Positions 7,189 through 14,300 of a stretch of 26,826 nucleotides of DNA are shown in pieces; positions within the stretch are counted from its first letter, which is position 1; each line of letters opens with the position of its first letter. The position numbers and the translations under genes were made by a program. The stretch lies in NCBI GenBank assembly GCA_900551005.1, contig URUL01000015.1, forward strand, positions 1 through 26,826, given 5' to 3'. The notes under the pieces were generated by a model that was given only the letters and a program-made list of their open reading frames with translations, was not told the DNA's origin and ran no database searches. Source of the stretch: an uncultured Ruminococcus sp. GTDB lineage: Bacteria; Bacillota; Clostridia; Oscillospirales; CAG-272.

Positions 7189-7264
7189 GGGGGCATAACT
7201 AAACGGCATAGTGGCAAGTCTCTAAAACTTGAAATTCTCGGTTCGAGTCCGAGTACCTCCACCA
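7189..7264 (+). tRNA. tRNA-like gene with CUA anticodon (putative amber suppressor)
   Basis: A full cloverleaf with encoded CCA. Acceptor GGGGGCA (7189-7195) pairs with TACCTCC (7254-7260), with one C-A mismatch at 6-67. U8 and A9 are present. D-stem ACTA/TAGT encloses loop AACGGCA with the conserved A14, GG and A21. Anticodon stem CAAGT/ACTTG is perfect, with loop CTCTAAA, so U33, anticodon C7222-T7223-A7224 (CUA, reading UAG) and A37. The variable loop has 5 nt, the T-arm is CTCGG-TTCGAGT-CCGAG, then A73 and CCA. One extra G lies between D-stem and anticodon stem. The body resembles bacterial tRNA-Trp (GGGGCATA, AACGG, GTCTC-AAAAC). The acceptor has G1-C72, G2-C71, G3-U70 and A73, the alanine identity set. 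It lacks tRNA-Pyl hallmarks (tiny D-loop, 3-nt variable loop). The mismatch and extra base leave open a degenerate or repeat-borne tRNA. Confidence 0.7.
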
Positions 7265-7478
7265 TAAAAAAGACGCGGGAAAAAGAAGTCGGCACGCCTG
7301 CCATGCGGTTGAATAGAAGGGCAGCTGTCAACTTTTATACAAAACCTACATTTTGTAGTTAATTGCAGACACCGCCCGAGAGGGCGGCTCATTTCATGGA
7401 TGCAATTATACAAAATGCAAATTTTGTATAATTGAGGGAAGAGAGATATGAAAAAAAGCCCGAAAAACGGGCTTTTTT
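7265..7478. repeat. Hairpin-rich tail downstream of the tRNA
   Basis: No protein gene is supported. In order: TACAAAA (7338-7344) pairs with TTTTGTA (7351-7357). AATTGCA (7361-7367) pairs with TGCAATT (7401-7407), enclosing a GC-rich hairpin CCGCCC-GAGA-GGGCGG (7372-7387). A perfect 13-bp stem (7404-7416 with 7421-7433) is closed by a GCAA tetraloop. Then comes the terminator at 7452. The TACAAAA/TTTTGTA words recur in both AT hairpins. The density of nested inverted repeats suggests a structured RNA or a repeat unit attached to the tRNA. Confidence 0.55.
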
Positions 7479-7485
7479 CTTTTAT
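7452..7485. terminator. Bidirectional terminator for the tRNA region and the long minus-strand operon
   Basis: An 11-bp stem AAAAAAGCCCG/CGGGCTTTTTT (7452-7462 with 7468-7478) with loop AAAAA. T-runs follow on both strands. On the minus strand it lies 55 bases past the flippase stop codon. Confidence 0.88.
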
Positions 7486-7539
7486 ATAATGATGTATGCT
7501 TCATCAACACTTTCAATATTTGCATTTTTGCGTATGGCT

Positions 7540-9162
7540 TTACGTAAAGCTTTTAAATCCGAGCTTGACAAGCAATCTGCAGATTTTAGCGCCTTTCGGA
7601 ATCATCATCAGTTCTTCTTTTGAAATGATCTTCGTGACAAAAAGCAAAACGACATATACGATCACCGTTATACAAATCGCTGTAAGCGTTGCTACAGATG
7701 TCGGCATAACTTTTGATAATAATTTGAATGAGCCTATTGTAAATACACTTGATATGAGTGTTGCCGCAAAAGGTTTAAAAAATGATTTCAGTATTTTTAC
7801 GTCAAGATGAACGTATTTTGCCACAAAGTAGAAATTCAATGCTGCCATGACAAAATAGCTGATGACCGTTCCGATCGGTGCTCCGTAAATCCCTATTCCC
7901 GGTATTCCTATCAGTATAAGATTCATGATAAGCTTTACGGCTGCCCCGCAAAACATGGATATGATAGGCTTTTTTTCTAATTTATTAGACTGTAATATGG
8001 AGTTTGTTATCGTCAGGATTGCGGTAAAAAATACGGATATGGAAAGCACTGACAAAAGCGGTGCCGCACTGTTTACAGATTCGGCACTTTTTCTGAAAAG
8101 CATACTCAGTATCGGATGCGATAATACAGACATGCCTATAGCGCACGGGATAGATATGACGGCAGCAAATTTCAATGCCGCATTCATTGTTTTTTTCAGT
8201 CTATCGGTATTGTTTTCCGCCTTGGCTGATGCAAGAGCCGGCGTCAGTGCCGATGAAATAGGCACGATAAGTGCAGACGGAAGATGTGACAAGGTAACCG
8301 CCAGCGTGCTGTAATTACCGTATGCGGCTTCGGCTTCCTGCGTAGTCACGTAACCGCTCATTCTGTTTATTATGGTGATGGAATCGATGATTCCGGTCAG
8401 ATTGAGCGCTACGGCACTTAGGGTTATCGGAACAGCCGTAACGACAAGACGCTTGAGGATCGTCTTTCCGGGCAGGCATTCGTCGCTGTCTTCAATACCG
8501 AGATAACTGTAATCCTGCTTATGAAAGATTTTTGCCGCGATGAGGAAGATCATGCCTGTGCCGACACCTATTCCTATACCTGCGATAGCATATGCCGCAG
8601 AAATCTCGATACTGTATCCGCACGATATCGCAAATCGGCACATGATGATTCCAACGGCAAATTTCCCGATAGCCTCTATCACCTCGGAAATGGCGGTGGG
8701 CGCCATATTCTGATGCCCCTGGAAATATCCTCTGACAGCGCTGGAAACACATATAAAAAACAAGGTAGGTGCTATGGTTATAATGCAGTAATACGAACTC
8801 GGACTGCCCATCAAAGAAGCAAGAGGCTTCGCTCCGAGTATCATGATGAGCGTTCCGATAATTCCGAGAATGATGAAAAGAAGCAAGGCTACACGGAATA
8901 TCTTTCTTACTTCTCTCTTTTTGCCAAGTGTTCTGCTTCCCGATACCATTATGGAAATGGCGATGGGAAGTCCTGCCGTGGATATCATATATAATGTAAC
9001 AAATATATTATAAGCTACATTAAAATAGCCCATTCCGAGGTCGCCGAGATATGAATGGAGCGGAATCTTGAAAAAAAGCCCCATCAGCTTTACCAGCATA
9101 TTGGAAAACATAAGTATTACCACACCGGAAATGATGCGCGGTGCTTTTTTTTGCTTTTCCAC
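7540..9162 (-). CDS. MOP-superfamily flippase, YtgP/MurJ-SpoVB family
   Basis: A 540-residue polytopic membrane protein with about 14 hydrophobic helices. The start KAPRIISGVVILMFSNMLVKLMGLFFKIPLHSYLG, with GYFNVAYNIFVTLYMISTAGLPIAIS and SSAVRGYFQGHQNM, matches the polysaccharide-biosynthesis exporters that include Bacillus YtgP (a MurJ-type lipid II flippase, about 544 residues) and SpoVB. The expected role is moving undecaprenyl-linked cell-wall or spore-cortex precursors across the membrane. Sequence alone does not separate the vegetative and sporulation branches. The start codon is GTG (9162-9160) with AAGGAG 9 nt upstream. It is the last gene of the nine-gene cluster and ends (TAA) before the bidirectional terminator. 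uppP, on the facing operon, acts on the same lipid carrier. Confidence 0.88.
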   Translation of the reverse strand: MEKQKKAPRIISGVVILMFSNMLVKLMGLFFKIPLHSYLGDLGMGYFNVAYNIFVTLYMISTAGLPIAISIMVSGSRTLGKKREVRKIFRVALLLFIILGIIGTLIMILGAKPLASLMGSPSSYYCIITIAPTLFFICVSSAVRGYFQGHQNMAPTAISEVIEAIGKFAVGIIMCRFAISCGYSIEISAAYAIAGIGIGVGTGMIFLIAAKIFHKQDYSYLGIEDSDECLPGKTILKRLVVTAVPITLSAVALNLTGIIDSITIINRMSGYVTTQEAEAAYGNYSTLAVTLSHLPSALIVPISSALTPALASAKAENNTDRLKKTMNAALKFAAVISIPCAIGMSVLSHPILSMLFRKSAESVNSAAPLLSVLSISVFFTAILTITNSILQSNKLEKKPIISMFCGAAVKLIMNLILIGIPGIGIYGAPIGTVISYFVMAALNFYFVAKYVHLDVKILKSFFKPFAATLISSVFTIGSFKLLSKVMPTSVATLTAICITVIVYVVLLFVTKIISKEELMMIPKGAKICRLLVKLGFKSFT

Positions 9163-9189
9163 CTTGAAATTCTCCTTATAAATGGACGG

Positions 9190-10086
9190 TTAATAACCGA
9201 TAAACTCCCGGAAAACAGAGTTTTTCGGTACAAGTTCTGAAGGAATCATCGGTATATTTTTGAATTTTTCTTCAAAAGTTTCATATAATTCTGATTCTAT
9301 TTTATTTTTAAAACAATACATTTTTTTGTCTAATATATATGGTTTTATGACATTTATCTCATAAAGCATAAGTGTATTTATAAAGAAATCCGCATTTTTT
9401 GCATAGGGAAAGATATTATCATCTTCATTTTTTGTGACGCCGTTCCACAGATCCAATGTCAATGCAACCGAGGCATTACGAAAATGGAAATCACGCACGA
9501 TCCTGCGCATGAGACGTATCTCTCTTGCACGAAAAACGCTTCCGTATGCCAAGACATCATCATGTATGCCGATATAAATCGCTTTAGTTGCTTTTCTCGG
9601 AAGCAATGATAAGATTTCGGGATACATTGCTTGTATTCCTTCAAAAACAATAAATTCGTTTTTATCCGGATGATAGTCCGTATATCCGCTTCTCATGCCA
9701 ATTTGAAAATCATATTTTGGCAGTCTTGCCGATTTTCCTCCGAGAATATCACAGATACAATCCACAAAATAATTCAGATCCAAAGCGGATGCCGCTTCAT
9801 AATTCGGTATTTTATCGCTTGAAATATCATCGCGGCTTCTGTAGAAATCATCTATTGATATAATTTTCGCTGTTTTGCCGAATTTTTTCAATTCATCTTC
9901 GAGAATAAATGACGTCGTTGTTTTTCCTGAGCATGTGGCACCGGAAAGCATAACAAAGCGCTCTTCCCTGTTTTTACAGATCTCTCTTGCCGTATTTCGT
10001 ACCTGTGTTTCGTATTTATTCTCGCACTCGAGAATAAATTTTTTCATTTCTTCCTGACCAGCAAAATTCAAATTATGCTGTATCAT
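9190..10086 (-). CDS. Uridine kinase-like P-loop nucleoside kinase
   Basis: A 298-residue phosphoribulokinase/uridine-kinase family protein. The Walker A motif GATCSGKTTT is at about 49-58, followed by IISIDDFYRSRDD, which carries the DDFY motif that contacts the base or sugar in uridine kinases. FIVFEGIQAMYP is the Walker B-like strand, and RLMRRIVRDFHFRNAS is the lid arginine cluster. A 45-residue N-terminal extension precedes the kinase core, and the C-terminal quarter is unusual, so the substrate may not be uridine. I start at ATG 10086 (MIQHNL) because AGGAGG lies 8 nt upstream; a TTG one codon earlier is too close. The gene begins just after the hemZ stop codon (10102) and precedes the flippase by 27 bases. 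It ends with TAA. Confidence 0.85.
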   Translation of the reverse strand: MIQHNLNFAGQEEMKKFILECENKYETQVRNTAREICKNREERFVMLSGATCSGKTTTSFILEDELKKFGKTAKIISIDDFYRSRDDISSDKIPNYEAASALDLNYFVDCICDILGGKSARLPKYDFQIGMRSGYTDYHPDKNEFIVFEGIQAMYPEILSLLPRKATKAIYIGIHDDVLAYGSVFRAREIRLMRRIVRDFHFRNASVALTLDLWNGVTKNEDDNIFPYAKNADFFINTLMLYEINVIKPYILDKKMYCFKNKIESELYETFEEKFKNIPMIPSELVPKNSVFREFIGY

Positions 10087-10101
10087 CAAATAAACCTCCT
10101 C

Positions 10102-11583
10102 TTAACAGATATTATCATAAAAGCTGATTATTTTTGCTTTTTTATCCCTCTCACGTTGTTCGTTTTCTTTGGAAAGATATTCATAAGGATATTTATATTC
10201 AAATATCCTCTCTATTTTGCCGGAGCTTCTATCTACAAGCTTAGATACGGCTCCTGCACCAATAGCAAAAATGCTATGTATTTCTTCCATCATATAAATA
10301 TTGTATTTTCCCTCACATCCCGGCAGACAGAAACCCACATTTTCCAGATTGTCAACGGTATTTTTTTGCCTGTACATATAATAAGGAAGATATCCGGCAT
10401 TTTTGACTGCGAGATGAGCATAGTCAACAAGCTTGGTAGCTACATTTTCGCCTCTGTCATAGATATAAGAGCGCTCGCGCGAAAAATCCGCCGCATTTTT
10501 AATGCACAAGGTGTGAACCGTCAAATTTTCCGGTCTTAATTTTATGATCTCATCCACGGTGGATGAAAAACTTCCGAAGCCTTCACCGGGAAGCCCCGCT
10601 ATCAGGTCTGTATTGATCTGAGGAATGCCGATCTCTCTCGTCAACTCGAAGGCACGGTAAAAATCAGCGGCAGTATGCTTTCTGCCGATCAAGTCAAGAA
10701 CTTCATCGTTCAAGGTCTGCGTATTTATACTGATTCGCGAAACGCCGTATTTCTTTATGATCTCCAGCTTTTCCCTCGTTATGGTATCGGGGCGTCCCGC
10801 CTCAACAGTAAACTCCTCGACTTTTGTCATATCTACATTCTCCGATATGACGGAAAGAAGCTTTTCAAGCTGGACGGCACTGAGAGTTGTCGGCGTCCCG
10901 CCGCCTATATAAACTGTTGCGACAGTGAGTCCGAGAGCCTTGATAAGCTCGGTTTGTTCGACGATATCCAGACAGAGCTGCTCGAGATAACCGTCAAGAA
11001 GTCCCAGCAGCTTCGGCGACGTATATGAGACAAATGAGCAATAGCTGCATCTCGTGGGACAGAATGGTATCGATATATATATGCTGCAGGCGTTTTCCGG
11101 AGCGGCGGCTATGATTTTTTTCTCAAGATAAGCCGTGTCGCAGGCAAGTGTCGCTTTTTTTGCATTCACAAAATATTCCTTCGTAAATTTTGAGCGGACC
11201 TCTGCCTTTGTAGCACCGCTGCAAAGCGCTTGCAGAGCCAGCTTTGCAGGTCTGACTCCTGTCAATATGCCCCACTGCGGTGCTTTTCCGACGAGCTTCT
11301 TTGCCGCGTTGAAAAATGCCTTTCCCACGGCTATTTTTCTTGTTTTGTCAAGCGTTTCCATGTCTGAAAAGGATTCAAAATATGAATGCGCCACGGTTTT
11401 TCCCATATATGATACGCTGACATTTGCGGTTATCCCGTCCACGCTTTCTTCTATGGAGACAGAAGCAGCGGGAGAATCCGTATCCGACTGCTTTGCTGCC
11501 GAAAATTTTTCCCCCGGAAAGAAAAGCATACAAAGCGTCTGTACATAATATTCATTTATCTCGCCGTTTATATTTAATATCAT
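10102..11583 (-). CDS. hemZ: HemZ-type radical SAM coproporphyrinogen dehydrogenase
   Basis: A 493-residue radical SAM protein. The cluster-binding motif is C175-x3-C179-x2-C182 in IPFCPTRCSYCSF, and the SAM-binding GGGTPT is at about 227-232. TVEAGRPDTI, SRISINTQTLND and INTDLIAGLPGE follow in the order seen in HemN/HemW relatives. The roughly 165-residue N-terminal extension with GILTGVRPAKL is diagnostic for the clostridial HemZ group. Annotated activity is oxygen-independent decarboxylation of coproporphyrinogen III; no other haem genes are here, so the actual substrate in this organism is uncertain. AAAGGA lies 9 nt before the ATG. The start is 6 bases after the dtd stop, so the two are co-translated. 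Confidence 0.88.
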   Translation of the reverse strand: MILNINGEINEYYVQTLCMLFFPGEKFSAAKQSDTDSPAASVSIEESVDGITANVSVSYMGKTVAHSYFESFSDMETLDKTRKIAVGKAFFNAAKKLVGKAPQWGILTGVRPAKLALQALCSGATKAEVRSKFTKEYFVNAKKATLACDTAYLEKKIIAAAPENACSIYISIPFCPTRCSYCSFVSYTSPKLLGLLDGYLEQLCLDIVEQTELIKALGLTVATVYIGGGTPTTLSAVQLEKLLSVISENVDMTKVEEFTVEAGRPDTITREKLEIIKKYGVSRISINTQTLNDEVLDLIGRKHTAADFYRAFELTREIGIPQINTDLIAGLPGEGFGSFSSTVDEIIKLRPENLTVHTLCIKNAADFSRERSYIYDRGENVATKLVDYAHLAVKNAGYLPYYMYRQKNTVDNLENVGFCLPGCEGKYNIYMMEEIHSIFAIGAGAVSKLVDRSSGKIERIFEYKYPYEYLSKENEQRERDKKAKIISFYDNIC

Positions 11584-11589
11584 AAAATT

Positions 11590-12048
11590 TTATCCTTTAT
11601 TCTGAAGAATTTCACTGTCCATAACTATGGTTATAGGTCCGTCATTCTGAATATCAAGCTGCATATATGCTCCGAAAATACCGCATTGTACATCGGGAAT
11701 CTCGTTCTTCAGGCAAGCCGTAAAATAATCGTAGAGTTCCTTTGCCCGCTCGGGCGCTTCGCTCATAAAGTAATCGGGGCGATTTCCATGTACATAGTTT
11801 GCATACAGCGTAAAATTGGAAACAACAAGCGCACTTCCACCGACATCCTTCACGCTCAGATTCATTTTGTCATTTTTATCCGAAAATATTCTGAGCTTTG
11901 ATATTTTAAGCGCGAGCATTTGAGCATCTTTTTCGCTATCGCCCTTTTTGACACCGAGAAGGATCGTAAGGCCCTTCCCTATTTTACCTGTCAGCACACC
12001 GTCTGAAATGACCTGCGAAGATGAAACGCGCTGTATTACGGCTTTCAT
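11590..12048 (-). CDS. dtd: D-aminoacyl-tRNA deacylase
   Basis: A 152-residue cytoplasmic enzyme that hydrolyses D-amino acids (and glycine mis-attached to tRNA-Ala) from tRNA. The N-terminus MKAVIQRVSSSQV is typical. The two active-site signatures are present: SNFTLYA at 77-83 (family consensus SQFTL, so Asn replaces Gln here) and NDGPIT at 135-140, the NxGPxT motif that carries the cross-subunit Gly-cisPro. GNRPDYFMSEAPE is also conserved. The length is standard. In Firmicutes dtd commonly lies directly downstream of rel, as here (18-base gap). It ends with TAA. Confidence 0.95.
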   Translation of the reverse strand: MKAVIQRVSSSQVISDGVLTGKIGKGLTILLGVKKGDSEKDAQMLALKISKLRIFSDKNDKMNLSVKDVGGSALVVSNFTLYANYVHGNRPDYFMSEAPERAKELYDYFTACLKNEIPDVQCGIFGAYMQLDIQNDGPITIVMDSEILQNKG

Positions 12049-12066
12049 ATAATGTTCTCCTTGCTT

Positions 12067-14274
12067 TTACGAGGTATATCCCCGCTCCACAGAGTATATA
12101 CCCTTGATATTTTTTATTCTCGAGACGATACTCATATAGTGGTCGAGATTTTTGCATGCCACGCCGATGCCGATGATCGTTTGACCGTCACTTTTTGTCT
12201 GCGTGTTTATCTGAAGGATGGAAACACGCATTTCAGCGAGAGCCGAGGTGATATCGGCAAGCATGGATATTCTGTCTTCCGCAAAAATGCGCATTACTGC
12301 TTCATACTGACCGCCGGCGGTATCTCCTCCTCCGGAAGCCTTGCGCCATTCCACGCGAACGAATCTGTCGGGATTATCCTTCATGGAAGCAAGCGCATTT
12401 TTGCAGTCGCATTTGTGAACGGATATTCCGTAGCCCTTTGTGATAAAGCCGATGATATTGTCCCCGGGAAGCGGGTTACAACACTTTGCAAACTTGACCT
12501 GACAGCCCTCCAGTCCGTCGACGGCAACGCCGTTGTAGCTGCCTCTCGAATACGGCTTCTGCACCGTCTGGATCTGAGCAACATCAGTTATCAGCTCGTC
12601 AACGACCGGTGCTACAACACGGTCAAATTCATCACGTATACGGATGGATATCTTGGAAACGGAAAGACCGCCGTATCCCAGCATGTTGAAAAGCTCCGAG
12701 GCGTTGTTCATGCCGCAACGTGCGGCTACATTTTCGGAGATCTTTTCAAATTGCTCGTCGTTATACGTCCTTCCGTAATGCTTAAGCTCGGCAATAAACG
12801 CATTTTTGCCTTCTGCGATGTTCTCGTCGCGTTTTTCCTTCTTGAACCATTGGCGTATCTTGGCTTTGGCTTCGCTCGTTTTTACGATGCCGAGCCAGTC
12901 GCGGCTCGGACCCTTTGCCGAGGACGATGTCAGGATTTCGACGATCTCACCATTTTTCAACTCGTGGTCTATCGGAACTATCATTCCGTTTACCTTGGCA
13001 CCGACCATTCTGTTTCCGATGGCGGAATGTATATGATAAGCAAAATCTATACACGTCGAATTCTGCGGCAGATTTACCACATCGCCTTTCGGGGTGAAAA
13101 CAAATGTCTCATCCTGAAAAATATCGATCTTGATCGCTTCGAGAAAATCATCATGGTCAGCCGTTGTGGATTCGTCCTCGACAAGCTTTGCTATCCACTC
13201 GAGCTTTTTATCGATATCTTCCTTAGTTCTGTCGCCTGATTTATATTTCCAATGTGCGGCAATACCGTATTCTGCGATATGGTGCATTTCCCATGTCCGT
13301 ATCTGCACCTCAAAAGGAATTCCGTCTCTGCCTATGACCGTAGTATGAAGCGAGCTGTACATATTTGTCTTAGGCGTTGATATATAATCCTTGAAACGTC
13401 CCGGGATAGAATTATACATTTCATGAATATATCCGAGCGCGCTATAACATTCCGCAACTGTATTCACGATGATGCGGACAGCATAAAAATCGTAGATCTC
13501 ATCAAAATTCTTATTTTGCTGATACATTTTGCGATAGATGCTGTAAACCGATTTTACACGTCCCTCTATGGTGACATCAAGACCGTTTTTCTTCAGATAT
13601 TCCGTTATATTCTTCTTGATATTCTCGATAAAGCCGCGGTTTCTGCCGTATTTTTTGTCTATATCTTCGCGTACCTCGTCATATCCTATCGGATCGAGGT
13701 AAGAGAGCGCAAGATTTTCCAGCTCCTGCTTTATCTTCTGCATACCGAGGCGGTGTGCAAGCGGTGCATAGACATGCATCGTTTCGAGAGCGATCCTCCT
13801 GCGCTTGCTCTCTTCCTGGGCATCGAGCGTTCTCATATTATGAAGCCTGTCTGCCAGCTTTATGAAGATAACGCGGATATCCTTCGCCATCGCAAAAAAC
13901 ATCTTGCGAAGGTTTTCCATATGCTCATCCTCTTTATCCTCAAAGGGAATGCGGATAAGCTTCGTCAGACCGTCTACAAGCTCGGCAACGCTGTCGCCGA
14001 AAAGCTTGCGTATCTTTTCAAGATCCGTCTTATCGGAGCAGTCCTCCACCGTATCATGAAGAAGTGCCGCGCAGATGGAATCCGTATCCAGCCCCAGTCC
14101 CGCTACGATCTCCGCTACGGCAACAGGGTGATTGATATATTCTTCACCGCTTTTTCGGTATTGCCCGCTGTGCATCTCGCGGGCATATTCATATGCTTTT
14201 TTGATTTTTTCAGTATTGTATGTCTTGCCTGTACTTTCAAGTATAAACAAGAGCTTGTCTATGCCGTAAAACAT
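12067..14274 (-). CDS. rel: Bifunctional (p)ppGpp synthetase/hydrolase (Rel family)
   Basis: A 735-residue stringent-response enzyme that makes and degrades (p)ppGpp. Hydrolase HD domain: YINHP, H73-D74 in LLHDTVED, and LADRLHNMRTL at 140-150. Synthetase domain: YSIYRKM and, further on, FKDYISTPKTNMYSSLHT. TGS domain: ETFVFTPKGDVVNLP to IVEILT (about 390-455). The C-terminal ACT domain covers the last 75 residues (MRIFAEDRISMLADITSAL). All parts are complete, so both activities are expected. I start at ATG 14274, where AGGAG lies 7 nt upstream; a GTG at 14304 overlapping the recJ stop would add ten residues. The recJ-rel-dtd order is conserved in Firmicutes; here the three share a cluster with cdaA. 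Confidence 0.95.
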   Translation of the reverse strand: MFYGIDKLLFILESTGKTYNTEKIKKAYEYAREMHSGQYRKSGEEYINHPVAVAEIVAGLGLDTDSICAALLHDTVEDCSDKTDLEKIRKLFGDSVAELVDGLTKLIRIPFEDKEDEHMENLRKMFFAMAKDIRVIFIKLADRLHNMRTLDAQEESKRRRIALETMHVYAPLAHRLGMQKIKQELENLALSYLDPIGYDEVREDIDKKYGRNRGFIENIKKNITEYLKKNGLDVTIEGRVKSVYSIYRKMYQQNKNFDEIYDFYAVRIIVNTVAECYSALGYIHEMYNSIPGRFKDYISTPKTNMYSSLHTTVIGRDGIPFEVQIRTWEMHHIAEYGIAAHWKYKSGDRTKEDIDKKLEWIAKLVEDESTTADHDDFLEAIKIDIFQDETFVFTPKGDVVNLPQNSTCIDFAYHIHSAIGNRMVGAKVNGMIVPIDHELKNGEIVEILTSSSAKGPSRDWLGIVKTSEAKAKIRQWFKKEKRDENIAEGKNAFIAELKHYGRTYNDEQFEKISENVAARCGMNNASELFNMLGYGGLSVSKISIRIRDEFDRVVAPVVDELITDVAQIQTVQKPYSRGSYNGVAVDGLEGCQVKFAKCCNPLPGDNIIGFITKGYGISVHKCDCKNALASMKDNPDRFVRVEWRKASGGGDTAGGQYEAVMRIFAEDRISMLADITSALAEMRVSILQINTQTKSDGQTIIGIGVACKNLDHYMSIVSRIKNIKGIYSVERGYTS

Positions 14275-14300
14275 TGCTTTTCTCCTGCCGATATAAGGTA

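Noticed and set aside
7189..7264. Pyrrolysine tRNA
   Set aside because: The anticodon is the same, but the D-loop with GG, 5-nt variable loop, two bases between acceptor and D-stem and 5-bp anticodon stem are those of an ordinary elongator tRNA. No pyl genes are nearby.
7122..7413. Two minus-strand short frames over the tRNA
   Set aside because: Both are translations of the antisense of the tRNA and its tail (the GLEPRI and GGTRTRTENF type strings typical of tRNA shadows).
12052..13239. 395-codon plus-strand open frame opposite rel
   Set aside because: It lies entirely antisense to the well-conserved Rel coding sequence, with no ribosome binding site or family resemblance.
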